Below are positions 21,228 to 32,938 of a stretch of 64,000 bases of DNA, piece by piece. Position 1 is the stretch's first letter. The number at the start of each line of letters is the position of its first letter. The notes under the pieces are model-generated. The model had not been told where the DNA came from. It made no database searches and was given only the letters and a program-made list of their open reading frames with translations. Source of the DNA: Ryuthela nishihirai (Eukaryota; Arthropoda; Arachnida; Araneae; Heptathelidae); the NCBI GenBank assembly GCA_038380435.1, contig JAWZYU010000018.1:46611251-46675250 (forward strand). Reading direction: 5' to 3'. A program made the translations under genes and the position numbers.

Positions 21228-22989
21228 CAGCTACTAATAAATCCATCATTTTGTCTGCTTATTGATATGTTGACGTTAAGGAGAAAATTACGTTCGAATC
21301 GCTATTATATTGCTATCAATGAGAATTCAACATGATGTACAGCTACCTAATCAAAATTTCTAGAAATATGGTAGAAGTTTAAAGTAAATTTGTTTTTAGG
21401 TAAATAAACACTACTGAGTTAAGTAATAAATGATGTAAATATTTAACTTAACTATCGAATGTTAAGTATATATATATAATAATATGTATCCCTGTTTTTT
21501 GAAAATGTATGTGTTTCAGTACTGTCGGGCAAATGTTTTAAAAAAAACTGGCTGTTTTTTTACAGAAAATGGTTTAGTTCGCTAAATTCTTTCATAACGT
21601 AATTTGATAATGCGCTGATATAAGTATAAAATTATGTTAAATCGATCATTTTTTATAATGGAAAGTATTTTTTCTCCTCATTCATGCTTAAGGGTTCAAA
21701 CATCTCAAATATTGCAATACGTGTTTTTTCTCAATAATTGCAAAAGGGGGTGCAAATACTATAAAATGCATAAACTTTAAATCATTATTTATGTAACCTT
21801 TCAGCTTCTATTATACCATTATAATAAAAACACATTTTCCTGTGATATCCTATTACTGAATATAAATATAACTTGATGACGATTTTATTAATATAAGAAT
21901 TGATTCTTATCTATTTAGTATTGAAAATAAATGATATGAATTACAAATATTTAGTTGATTTTTACTGTTGGATGACAGTCTAATAATCTCCCTGGAAGCT
22001 ATGCCACTGCTACTATTAATATAAATTGTATTTATATACAAAAAAAAAATACAACTCAATACTGTTCACGTCTAAAATCGACTCTATAATCGTTAAAACG
22101 AAACTGGTTGCATTTTCTTGACCGTGTAAAACCGCAGCAGTGGTAACGAGCGGATAGGTGTATATTGATTGCTGGAACGATTTTGGTGTACTGACATAAT
22201 TGTTTGCTTTCTTAATTCCCGTAATTGTTTTCTTACTGAAACTTTCTGAATAATGCGATTTTTACGAACGAATTCTTTGAATGATAATGACTTCTGCTTT
22301 AAATGTTAACCTACAAAATCAAATAAATGCTGAGTCAAGATAAATACAATTCTAAAACAGTGGTAAACAGAAATACTTATATTTCTGGTAAACAACAATC
22401 TTTACCTTAGTAGTAAACAGCAATTATTACATTATAATTCAAGCAAATATGGTGCGAAAAAAATTGCGTCTTTGAGGAAAAGGAAAATTCATGTGATATT
22501 TGGTTGGATGGTTGATTGCTTGTGACCGTAACGTTTTAACTAAAGGCAGTGCATAAGAGATGAATGTGGTCCCTAAGTTTCTACGTCTTTTTTGAATATT
22601 GAATAACATTTAGACACCGTTATTCACAAAGCTAACGCCACGACATGTTTGGATTCATAATACCACAACAATCCTGTTTTGAAATGACTGTGGCACGACG
22701 GTCACTTGTTCGTTTATCATAATTTTCGATTTGTATTCAGCAAACGAAGCATAAAAATAAACCAATCACTGCAGCGTCTGAAGTCCAGTCTTTTCGTGCA
22801 CTGTCTTCAGGAATGATAATTAATGTTCTCAAAGTATTTAACTCTGTTTATCCGCAGTTGAAGTGATTCTTCTCAAGGAAGTAGGAACTGTAATTAGTTA
22901 TTCAAACTCTATTCATCATGTAATGTTTTATTCAATCTCTAGGGATTAGTAATCTTTTGGATCACCGTAAATTAAATGTTACCAGCCTA
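21228..22989. other. AT-rich DNA, nothing recognised
   Basis: Many short A/T runs, no ORF of note and no repeat-family match. It could be ordinary intergenic DNA. Confidence 0.5.
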
Positions 22990-23270
22990 TTTATCCGGTG
23001 TTATTCGGTCTTAAACACTCTAAAATATGTATATAGGAGATGATACTCGTGTAGGTTGCAAAATTTCATTCGACAAAAAGTCATTACAATCGACACTTCT
23101 AAGACTTTCAAAGAAAGGGGCATAATTTGAAGCAGCCATGATATTCCTTATATCACTAGCTTTCATTTGAAGTATAGCTCGTTACGCTCTGTAATAAATT
23201 CATACTTCTCCATTTTAGAAGGGAAGTGAAGAAAGGCTAAGGAGTCAAACTCTTACGCTGCTTAACCCTA
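22990..23270 (-). mobile_element. Element X fragment, locus 4
   Basis: On the plus strand 'aatcgacacttc', 'cactagctttcatttgaag' and 'tagctcgttacgctc' followed by 'ttctccattttagaagggaag' match the reversed X unit. Only about one and a half units remain, strongly diverged. Confidence 0.5.
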
Positions 23271-23339
23271 AAGAGTATTTAATATTTTATTTACGCAGAC
23301 GTACAAAAAGAACCGAAGGATCCTGCATATATTTAAAGT

Positions 23340-23560
23340 TTATTACATATATATTTGTACATTTATGCACATGAACAAAGAATACGCATATTTGTACATT
23401 TATGCAGATGAACAAAGAATACATATGTATTTGTGCATTTATGCAGATTATATAATAACAAATATTACATATATATTTGTACATTTATGCAGATGAACAA
23501 AGAATACATATATATTTGTACATTTAAGCAGATGAACAATGTATTCATACATTTGCTTGT
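23340..23560. repeat. Minisatellite, about 39-bp unit
   Basis: Five units start near 23354, 23391, 23430, 23476 and 23515, each with TTTGTACATTTATGCA and 'gatgaacaaagaataca'. Spacing is 37-46 bp. The minus-strand open frame over this stretch is a repeat artefact. Confidence 0.85.
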
Positions 23561-23955
23561 GATATGATATTTACAACCCAAGAGCAAAAGATCGTTTAGG
23601 TTAAAAAAGTGAATATTAATTTTTATCTTTAAAGCAACAGTGAATATACTATATATATAGATTTAATTTCTTGAGAAAAAAAAAAGATAATTTTAAATCA
23701 TTGTAAAATAGCGAGAAAGTGCTCTATATTGTAATATTTTAAAGATAATCCTTCAGTAGATACGTTAAAAGATAGGCATTTGCTTCATTTCGTATATATA
23801 AAGGTGATGGACAAAAATCTTTGGTCCAAGAAAGTAGAAGTGTTTATGAATAATTTCTCTTTTCACGATGGGAATTACACATTTTAAACCACTAAATTTA
23901 CCAATATAATATAATTATTTTACAGTCGCCAATGAACGGTTAGAGGAAAAAAAAT
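23561..23955. other. AT-rich DNA, nothing recognised
   Basis: A short 'tatatatata' run at about 23651 and otherwise no structure. Confidence 0.5.
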
Positions 23956-24130
23956 TAAATAAAAAAATAAATACCCCCTCAAGCAGCTGCTTGCCACAGA
24001 GGTCTGACAGGAGCCTGTCAGTTTATATGCCGCAGTAGGAGATCTGAGAGGATGGCAAGACCTCAGCAGAAAAACGACACACACATCCATGCCTAATTCC
24101 GGGGCTCGAACCCAGGTCCCTTAGATCAGA
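23956..24130 (-). mobile_element. SINE-A, head truncated
   Basis: The minus strand holds the B box GGTTCGAGCCCCGG through the conserved CAGCTGCTTGAGGGGGTATT end; the A-box half of the head is missing. It sits just before the head of X locus 3. Confidence 0.85.
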
Positions 24131-24149
24131 GCATTCTAAAAATGTCTGA

Positions 24150-25960
24150 GCGTAAAAATGCCAAATTTAAAATGTTTTTACCTATCTACCTTATTGTTTT
24201 TGGCTTTGAATTTTTCGGTTTGTCGGTTTGTGGATTTGACAAATCGTTGTTCCACCATATCTTTCAAACGCGATAGTGAAACTTAATGATTTATGTGTCA
24301 AATGAAAGCTTGAGACGCGGAGGGTGTCATAGGCTATCAGAAATTGACCCCTCATGCTTTCTTCCCTCCTAAAAAAGGGGAAATATGGAAACTGTTCTTA
24401 AGCTTTACCTCCAGCAATACGTCAAATGAATGCTTCTGACCAGGGGGAAAGTAGTAGGCAACAAAAAATTGACCCCCAAGCTTTCTTCCCTCTAAAAATG
24501 TAGGGGAAATAACAATGATTGTTCCCCTATATCTCCTGACCACGAGTGTGGAAAGTAACGACCTATGTGTCAAATGAAAGTTTGTGATGCGGGGAATGTT
24601 ATAGGCTGCAAAATATTTACCCCACATGCTTACTTCCCCCTAAGAAAGGGGAGATATTAAAAATATTGTTCCGCTATATCTCCAGAACGCGAATGACGTA
24701 ACAAGCCATATGTCAAATGAAAGCTTCTGACGCGGGGAATGTAGCAGTAGCTATGAAAAATTTACCACCCCATGCCTTCTTACCCACTTTTAGGGGGAAT
24801 TATGAAAATGATTGCTCCCCTATATCTCCTAACAAGAATACCGAATGTAAAGAGCTATACGTCACATTAAAGCGTGTGAGAGGGGGTGGGGAGAGGTGTG
24901 CGTGGGGAGAGGGTCATAGGAAATAAAACCCATGCATTCTTCCTCACTAAAAAGCAAGAAATGTGAAAGTCGTTCTACTAACCTTCCGAACGGGAGGGCC
25001 TACAGTAACGAGTTAGGAGTGAAATGAAAGCTCGTATAATGACCTCCTAACTTATTTCGAATTTGCCCCTACTACTCCCCAATAAAAAAATGAAAATTAA
25101 AAAATTGGGGCGGATTTTCGCGGGGGTCGACTTTAATGAGTCATATCTTAAATTAAAGCTTGTGACGTATCCAATGTAATGGGCTACCTTAAATATGACT
25201 CCAAGGGGGGTAAATGTGATCGATATTTATGAGAACTATATCAAATATTTTGAAGTTGGGTGTTTTTGGTGACAACAAAAAAATATAAATTGAAAAATCT
25301 AAAAAATACCTCTCTTTCTATAGGGCTTTAAAAAGTAGAAAATAAACCTAAAGCATATCGATGATACAATCAGTCACTGAGTTGGTATTTACTTCAAAGG
25401 AAGACAGGGAGGCGATTTACCTACTCAACAAGACTGCCAGCGTCCTATCGTCCTTTGAGGTTGGGTTGTTTTCCTCTGAGCGGCACTTTTTTGCACACAA
25501 CGGGCTAAATGGCCAGGTCACAAGGACCCCGAAGGCTCAGAGAAGGTTGGGGGAGGGGACCCACTGGAACAGTTGTTAGGAGACAGATGGTAGTTAGGAG
25601 CTGTTAGGAGACAGATGGCCATCCAGTGTGTTCTTTAACGTGCACAGGGTATAGCTCTCCCACACACGGAGCCACGGCTTAACGTTACATCCGACGGACG
25701 GCGGCCTTTCCAAGCCCATCGGTGTCCCCTACTGACCGTGGGCAGGGCGGGTAATTTTGCGGAGAAAAATCTCAACGCTGACCCAGCTGGGACTCGATCC
25801 TGGGAACTGCAGATTACAAGCCTGGTGCGCTATCGACTGAGCCACTCCCGCCCCTTCCTTTGAAGTGAATGCGAATTCAGTGACTGAATGCACCATCAAT
25901 ATGCTTTAGGTTTATTTTCTTCTTTTTTAAGGCTCATATAGGAAGATAAGTATTTTTTCG
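24150..25960 (+). mobile_element. Element X, locus 3, the most complete copy
   Basis: Order on the plus strand: head (about 24150-24290; 'cggtttgtcggtttgtgg', 'ccaccatatctttcaaacg'); tandem array with unit cores near 24297, 24421, 24569, 24713, 24861 and 25018 (spacing 124-157 bp); a bridge with 'gagtcatatcttaaattaaa' and 'tatgactcc' (about 25139-25205); and a terminal hairpin (about 25300-25960), whose arms match those at 5641-5910. A SINE-B has inserted in the hairpin loop. Each array unit has a TCAAATGAAAGCTTGTGAC-type core, a C-run (acccc.catgc.ttcttcc) and a purine run (aaaaggggaaatatgaaa). There is no transposase, so this would be a non-autonomous element. Confidence 0.7.
25459..25855 (-). 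mobile_element. SINE-B inserted in the hairpin of element X
   Basis: An 8-bp duplication TCCTTTGA flanks it (25451-25458 and 25856-25863). The copy is full length on the minus strand, from tRNA head to 'aaaacaaccc'-type tail, with a small internal duplication around 'gttaggagacagatgg' (25575-25618). The site lies in the loop between the two X arms. Confidence 0.85.
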
Positions 25961-26333
25961 TTTTTTTAATTTATGTATTTTTTTTTCAAATTACACTAAA
26001 TTTCTCTCGTTACTCTTTATTATAACATCGATTATTCAGTTTTAAACAAAAACAATACTTCTTAAGTTTTTAATATAAGTACCTCCCCAACTTAAAATAC
26101 CATATTGGATAACAGATCGTACCAATAAAAAATAAAGCATTTTGCACATATCGTTATCTATAATATTTTTCAAGCAATATTTTTAACATCAATCTTTGTT
26201 TATCAGTAAAATGTTTTATGTGCAATTTCCATGTTAGATTACGATAAATTAAAACACCATATTCGAAAAATTACAAACTTTCTCAATTTCAGCGTAAGAA
26301 CAGTTTTTTTTTTTATCTTTACATTTTGGTTTA
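25961..26333. other. AT-rich DNA, nothing recognised
   Basis: No repeat match and no ORF. Confidence 0.5.
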
Positions 26334-27020
26334 CATCGAAGAGCCAAAACATTGTGAACAGCGCGTCTCTATGCAAATCGAAAATCTACAGGTAAACGAC
26401 GGCCTGTGTGAAGGTCATGAAACGGTGTAAATATCATCTGATACTGAGCTCGGTTAATCAGTGTTATTCTTGTTGTTCTTCAGATGGGAAAGGCAGCAGA
26501 CTTAAGTGAGTTTGACAAAGATCAAATTGTAATGACCAATCGACTGGGTCAGAGCATTTCCAAGACGGCAAAGCTTGTGGGGTGCTCACGGTCAGCCGTG
26601 GTTAATACCTTCAAAAACTGGTCCGAGGAGGGAAAAACCATGAACCGCCAGCAAGGTGTGGGCCGACCACGGCTCATCGATGGGAGAGATGAGCGAAGGC
26701 TATCTATCCCATATGGTACAAGCCAACAGAAGGGATACTGCGGCACAACTCGCCCGTAATTTGAATGCTGGTCACGGGAGTAATGTGTCACAGCATACAA
26801 TACATTGAACCCTGCTGAAAATGTAGCTGTGTAGCCACAGGCCTCTCCGAGTGCCCCTTCTGACCTCGGTTCACCGTCGAAAGCGCCTACAATGGGCACG
26901 CGAGCATCAAAAGTGGACTTTGAATGATTGGAAGAAGGTCGTCTGGTCCGATGAATCTCGTTTCTTGTTGAACCATGTGGACGGCTGGGTACGTATGCGT
27001 CGTTTACCTGGGGAAGTGTG
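26334..27020 (+). pseudogene. Tc1-like transposase, truncated and frameshifted
   Basis: Translation from 26484 gives the start of a Tc1-family transposase: SEFDKDQIVMTNRLGQSIS and 'TAKLVGCSRSAVVNTF' form the first helix-turn-helix, and GVGRPRLIDGRDERRL leads to the second DNA-binding part. The frame then shifts (from about 26700) and stops are present. The protein resumes from 26851 with LTSVHRRKRLQWAREHQKW and reaches the first catalytic Asp in VVWSDESRFLL, then RMRRLPGE, and ends. The second Asp and the Glu are absent. CATCGAAGAGCCAAAACATTG after a TA at 26332 may be the left terminal repeat; no right end is visible. This DDE enzyme normally cuts and pastes at TA sites; this copy cannot. 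Confidence 0.85.
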
Positions 27021-27179
27021 TACTAAACAACTTTACTTTGTTTTACTAAAAAGCGGTAGAAGAGAAATCGGTCTGTAATTTGCAAAATTATTCCTATCTC
27101 TTTTTATGTAAATTATAATTATGACAGAGTGTTTCAAATCTTTGAGAAAGATACCATGTTAGAAAGATAAATTAATAAT

Positions 27180-28250
27180 AAAATCAGCGGTTCAAGTGTA
27201 TATTCTTGACACCTCTTAATTGTATTAGCACCAATGCAACAAAACCTGGAGAACTATTAAGTTTCAAACCGTAGAAAATACTTTTATTTTCTGTACTACT
27301 TATGGGAAGTAAAAACATAGTATTATTATTCCGAGTAATATCATGATTTTTCAGAACATCTTTTCCATTTCTCTCATTTATATTTTCCGCCACATTGGCA
27401 AAAACAAATTAAAATTATTAGCTGTATTTTTAAATATTTCATTGCTAAAATTATTAGGTGGATCAAGGCTAACAGGCTCAACATTCTTTTTCCTTGAATT
27501 ATCAATGAATCTATTAACAAATTTCTATTTTTTCCTGCTATCATTAGAATATTTAAGTAATTCAGATTTAAAATAATTATTTTTCATTTGACGTATCTCG
27601 GAATTAATGCGATTTTTTATGGTTTTAAAGTCATCTTAGTGTAACTGATTATGTAGAATTTTTTTATATCTCTTGCACAATTTATCTCTTAATTGTACTT
27701 ATTAACCAATTCCCTAGTAATCCAAGATTATTTAAAGTTTATTTTAGTTTTTTGCTTATTAATTTTTATTCTTGATTCGCGGATTATTTAATCAAAAACT
27801 TTCATAAATTACCTATATGCAGTATTCACATCCTCTTGGATCATAACGTGTTCCAGGGATAATTTCCGTTTAATAATTTATAATTCTAGAAACAAACCGA
27901 TCTATATTATTCAGATCTGGCTTGAATTCTTATTTGGCTACTGCAAATTTGTGAAGCCGCAAGATATAGATATTGCTATTTCAGCAATTGAAGTATCAAT
28001 TTCATATTTATGTTTCAATTTAACATAACATGATCTATTCAAGAAACCACATTATTAAATTCTCTAGCTGGATTATTAATAATTGGACAAAGTCATAATT
28101 TGTTAAATATATAAATATTCATTTAAATAATTTTACCTTTGTAAAATACCAACATTTAGATCTCCAATTAAAATCACATCATGACTCTTTGATAACAAAA
28201 GAATATTTCTCAAACTCAGTTAAAAATGTTAAATGTGAATGTTAAAATTT
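27180..28250 (-). pseudogene. Decayed non-LTR retrotransposon (endonuclease to start of RT)
   Basis: The minus strand, read across frames, shows pieces in the right order for a Jockey/CR1-like ORF2. First comes an endonuclease core (SKSHDVILIGDLNVGI, near 28190), then an IDHVM-type endonuclease end (near 28040), then a linker (near 27450) with NNFSNEIFKNTANNFNLF, and finally (near 27250) NNNTMFLLPISSTENKSIF and LKLNSSPGF, like the first RT block. Several frameshifts and stops separate them, and the catalytic RT motifs are not present. I identify it from pattern only; clade is uncertain. Confidence 0.55.
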
Positions 28251-28726
28251 TAAATGTGAATGTTAATGTGAGTGCATTTAAGTATGAAGTGAAAATGTTA
28301 ATGGTGAATAGTAATGTGATTTATGTACACACAACAAAGATAAATCGATGTTTTTTAAGTGAATGAATGTTCTAATAATACGGTTAGTTATTAAGCTACA
28401 TTTTACAAAACACATTATCCTCTCAGATCTGTTATACTCTCCAGATTTATAAAATATATTATAACTCTTTAAATTATATCAACTGATTTCTTCTGCTTTC
28501 ACCTATATCTTGCTTAATATTAAAATTTTAATTTGATTATTTTACCCCTCAAGGAAAACCTCTAACTGGTCTAATTTTTCTAGTAGACTTCTAATATTGA
28601 TTTTATTTGTATATCATTAACTAGATTATAAAAAAAATAATTCAATTAAATCATTGCAGATCATGCTCTATCATGTACTATTCCCTAAAATAAAGTCTGT
28701 ATAATGTAAAATAAAATAAGCAATAT
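28251..28726. other. AT-rich DNA, probably degraded
   Basis: 'aaatgtgaatgttaa' words repeat at about 28226-28270. The rest could be more of the decayed LINE but I cannot show it. Confidence 0.4.
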
Positions 28727-31062
28727 GTAAGAGATATTCTCTTTTGGAAGGAAACGGAAGTGGAGGGCTGCCAGTTCACTGTGGCCTACTGATCTGGTCA
28801 TCTATGGCCACTTTTTTCTTTTTTTTCAACCCTGCTGAGGAGTGGTCAACTTCCCAGGGTCCTGGTGCTGACCATTTATACCTACTAGACTGGACTTGTT
28901 TATGGATTTGAGCTTGATTATGGATCCTGGACTTGCTGCATTGGTGGGTCTCTGTTGAGGGAGAATCTGCCGCTGTGTTTTCTGTTTGCTTCTGGGTTGC
29001 CAGCCCTAAGTGAACAGAGGCATGGGATATCTTATATCATCTGGTAGATAATCCTAATCAGAGGCCATCGCAGGTACCTGAACCTTACTTAGCTAGTTGG
29101 GCATCGTCAAGCCTAAACTGGAGTAATGTGTCTCAGGCAGGCCATATGGCTCTTATAAAAGTCCACTTGAAAAGGTGGTGCCTGAAGTTCCTACCAGTAT
29201 CGGTGACTTCAGCCTTTAGCGGAGGAGGAACAGGTCTTTGCCCCACGCCTGCGATCAGGGTGCTGTTTGATATTGTTGGCCCTACCAATCTCAATAAACT
29301 AAATTTCTTTAAAAATCCTACTAATCATTTTCTCTCTGCAGGAACGTGGAACGTGAGGACATTACATAGAGATTATTCTCTTGATCTCCTCACGCAGGAA
29401 TTCCAGCGTTATAACCTAGATATTCTAGGCTTGCAAGAGACCAGATGGACAGGTAAACGTGAGATACTTAAAAATAACTTTAAATTTCTCTTTACAGGAA
29501 GGGAGGAGGGAAAGGATCACCAAGGCGTGGGTCTGCTGCTCAGCAAACACGCTAGTGATGTTCTTCTAGGATATGAGTGCATTAATGACAGGTTTCTTAC
29601 AGCAAAATTTCAGACAAGCGTTAAAGACTTGAATGTTATCTGCTGTTATGCCCCCACTGAGGGTGACGATGAGGATTAGAAGGATAGGTTTTACGGATAA
29701 CTTCAGGATATTTTGAATTCTGTCAAGAAAGGAGATATTACCCTTGTTCTAGGTGACTTCAATGCCAAAGTTGGTACTACTCTGACCTTTGGGGAGGGGT
29801 GATAGGCCCTTTGGGGAGGTATTGGTAGCTGCAATGGCAATGGGCAACGTCTCCTAGAGGTAAGTAAACTCAATAGTTTCAGAATAACTAACACATATTA
29901 CAAACACCGCGACATACATAAATACACATGGGTTTCACCTGATGGGCTGCATAAGAATATGATTGATTATATATTAATTAACAGCAAATGGGCTAGTTCT
30001 GTTAGGAATACCAGGACATATAGTGGAGCTGAAATTGGATCTGACCATTACCTTGTTAAAAGTGTCTTGCAACTTAAACTTAAGGAGTGTTGTGCTAAGG
30101 TTAATTTTTTTTTTAATTCTGAAGTTCTAGAAGACCAAATTATAGCTAAAGCTTACCATGATAGGTTACTTAGTCGTTATGACAGTCATGGTTTGGTTAC
30201 TACTGAAGTTGAGGAAGAATGAGACCCTTTTAAACAGGCTTTTTTGGAAACTAATAGTACTCTTTTAGGAAAAAAGGAGCTGAAGAGACAGAATTATCTG
30301 AGTGATAAGGCACTTGAGCTTATTTCGGAAAGAAAGAACTGCAGGAATGTCCTTAATCAATACCCTACTAGTCCTAATAGAAAGCATTACAGAGAACGTA
30401 ATAAACGTGTAAAAGATCAGTTAGCTGCTGATAAGAATCTTTGGCTTGATGATTTGGCTGACAAAGCCGAGGAAGCAGTTAGACAGCACAACAGCAGAGA
30501 GCTCTACCAGATAGTTAATGCTTTGTGTGGTAGAAAACGGACAGGCATACAGGGATTGAAGGATAAACAAGGTAAGGTTATAGAAGGGGAGGATTCTGTC
30601 ATGGCTAGGTGGGCTGAGCATTTCGGGATGTTCTAAACAATGTGGTTAGTTCTACTCCCATTGTTTGTAATGATGATAAATGTATTGGGGGTTTAATGTT
30701 GGCTCTATAACACATTCTGAAGTTATTTTGGTTATTTCTAAACTTAAACTTCATAAATCCCCAGGGGTAGATGAAATTACTACAGAATTGCTCAGAGCTT
30801 GGAATGTTTCGGTTACCACTTGGATGACTGAAATTTTGAATGACTTTTATGATAAAGGCATGGTTCCTAAAGATTTTACCAGAGCTATTATTATTCCCTA
30901 TTTTCAAAAAAGGTGATCGCAGTTCTTGTGATAACTATAGGGGTATCAGCCTACTCTCTGTCTCAGATAAAGTTCTTTCCATGATTGTGCTTAATAGAAT
31001 TAAGAATCTGGTTGACAGTCAATTGCGTGATGAGCAATATGGATTCAGAAGTGGTAGGGGGA
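28727..31062 (+). mobile_element. RTE-like LINE, copy 2 (3' part missing)
   Basis: Similarity to copy 3 starts in the 5' region ('agagatattctc', 'ggagggctgccag', 'ccctgctgaggagtggtcaa') and continues through the endonuclease into the RT. It breaks off at 'gaagtggtaggggg' (about 31062), before the catalytic RT core and the GAT tail. Loss of the 3' end is unusual for a LINE, since reverse transcription starts there; a later deletion or another insertion is the likely cause. Confidence 0.85.
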
Positions 31063-31085
31063 TCGTAGATTTCGTAAAGAAATGA
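29128..31085 (+). pseudogene. RTE-like ORF: endonuclease and start of RT, disrupted
   Basis: The endonuclease begins with GTWNVRTLH (catalytic Asn), then LGLQETRW (catalytic Glu), with a later GSDHYLVKS block near 30030 (catalytic Asp-His). A stop interrupts after EGDDED (29677), further stops and frame changes occur around 29700-29830, and a stop falls in EVEEE*DPF (30220). The linker continues to about 30636, shifts frame, resumes at 30680 with FNVGSITHSEV, shifts again at about 30900 and ends at GFRSGRG. Catalytic RT blocks are not reached. The family's endonuclease nicks host DNA to prime reverse transcription; this copy cannot work. Confidence 0.85.
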
Positions 31086-31735
31086 AATTTTGTTTATTCA
31101 TTTGGAGATCATTTAGGAGAAATAAAAGTGTTAATTAAAAATTTTCAATATATTATTTTTAGGTTTTTTGCACTTATTACATACAATAATTTTTGTGGAA
31201 AGGTTATTTCAGGTTTTTTTTGGCTTTGTTTTTGTATTTTTCCACGAATAAAAGGTTATATATTACATTGGTTTCAGATCCAGTGGAATGTTTTGTTCCA
31301 TCTTCATTTTGCCTGAATAAAAGCAAATCCATTGCCTATGGTGTCTCTACGTTAATCCCAACTAAAATCTTTTTCTTCCTTTAATTTGAGGAATTATTAG
31401 GTGTTCGCATAGTTGTTTTAGGAACGTACATTTTTTATTTTTATTTTCACGAGTAGCATTAAAATTTGGATATATAGTTGTCCAAATAACATAAGCAGCT
31501 AGTGCACATGTATCCTAAAGATAAAAAAAATAACAATCGGTTAATATTCTTTTTGAAGAGTCCTCATGGATCATATGGCCATATTTGTCGACTACAACTT
31601 TAATTCTGTTGCATTCTAAAAATATTTCTGGTTCTGCAAATCATCATTTCCAACTTTTACTGCTTTGTTCTTATTTTGTTCATATCAAACCAATGTAGCC
31701 TGCTTTCTTTTTAAATCAAAACACAAATGAATAGA
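31063..31735. other. Unassigned, possibly further piggyBac remnant
   Basis: The sequence lies between the broken end of RTE copy 2 and a small MITE. The minus strand contains short readable pieces but nothing diagnostic. Confidence 0.35.
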
Positions 31736-31812
31736 CAAAATCGTATCAGAATAATATGCCACCTACCATACATATACTATGTAGGTGGTCATATTATTCT
31801 GATACGACTGTG
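31736..31812. mobile_element. 77-bp MITE with long inverted ends
   Basis: TCGTATCAGAATAATATG on the left mirrors CATATTATTCTGATACGA on the right, followed by CTGTG and a TA at 31813. The core is only about 16 bp. A sibling of 78 bp is at 62247-62324. TA target and CACAGT-type ends suggest dependence on a Tc1/mariner transposase. Confidence 0.75.
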
Positions 31813-32063
31813 TATTTCGCATCATTTATTTGATAATATCTTTCCTGGTACATATGCTTTATTTTTACGAATAGTCTCACCATGGCAGTATTTACACAAA
31901 AATCGAGGGTAGGAGGGAGGGGGGACGGTAAAGAAACGAAATCGAGCCGTAAAATGTAAAAGGGTAGGTAGGAAGAGTTTGGATTTCTAACGCAATATAA
32001 CATTTCCAACTCCGTTTTACATGTCTTAAAACACTTGAAAAATGCATGAAATATGAATAAGTT

Positions 32064-32430
32064 TCATATTATTTTGCCTCTATTACACTTACTAGCATTC
32101 CAAAAGGGCATGGTCCCCTTGTAGCCGCATAGCCAAGTCCAGAGAAATAAAATAGTTTTCATACCAAACATTCCGATTGGATCTATAATATAGTTCAACA
32201 ATTTCAAAACTATTCGTTTTCCAAATCCAGTTGCAGATCTGACGTTTTTTTCTCTGTCAATGTATGGTATTGTTCCTAAAAAGTAAACAGTTCCCGAATT
32301 ACAGAAGCAGAAAATCTTCGTCATATTTAACCAGTTTTGATGGTATTAATTGCCGGATTGCACGGAAGTCAACCATTTCTTCATCATTCAATATATTATT
32401 TCCAGGGAAGTAATATTTTATACCACCGAT
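32064..32430 (-). pseudogene. piggyBac-like transposase fragment, frameshifted
   Basis: On the minus strand, LNDEEMVDFRAIRQLIPSK followed by LVKYD corresponds to the piggyBac segment around 'DE.MV.FRGR...YIP.KP.KYG'. The frame then changes: the overlapping frame reads KIFCFCNSGTVYFLG, as piggyBac proteins do after KYG (KI..LCDS.TGY), then TGFGKRIVLKLL and a G..GTM stretch near the end. The single frame change at the KYD/KIF junction and the loss of flanking parts make it inactive. The catalytic Asp residues cannot all be placed. No TTAA-flanked ends were found. Confidence 0.6.
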
Positions 32431-32938
32431 TGTGATCGTTGGCAATAAACATATCGATTTGTTCACGACCATTTTGTGTTCACTTTTTCATTAGATTCTG
32501 AGAAAGTATCACTAATTTCAGAAGAAAATGCTTTCAGCATCTTCACCATCACGAACTTTCATCATTGAATAATTATTTGTATTTCCTTCGTCGCTGTTTT
32601 CTTTGAGTATTCCAGCTATTTCAAAGTGGGTAACGCTGTGAAACAGGATATCGTTAAAATTAGCTGACAGTGGCCAAATACAACATTTGTTATTAAGGAA
32701 AGACGTAATTGATTAATTTAATACACAGACGAATTGAACAACTACAGCTTGGTTACGCGCCAGTTACTGAGGCAAACTAGGACATCATGCGTTCGGATTG
32801 GATCAAATTTTCAGGCATGATTGATATCTGATATCTGTGTGGGTTTCTACAACTGAGCATCGGCAGGAATTTTACGTTTAGAACACTATTTGTCACATAT
32901 ATTTAAAATAAAATTTTTCAACCTGATGAGTAAATTCT
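32431..32938. other. Unassigned region
   Basis: The first part may be more piggyBac remnant on the minus strand; the rest shows no match. Confidence 0.4.

Noticed and set aside
23287..23484. 65-codon Cys/Ile-rich minus-strand frame
   Set aside because: It lies within the 39-bp minisatellite.
27343..27576. Plus-strand 77-codon hydrophobic frame as a membrane protein
   Set aside because: It is the shadow of LINE remnants readable on the minus strand.
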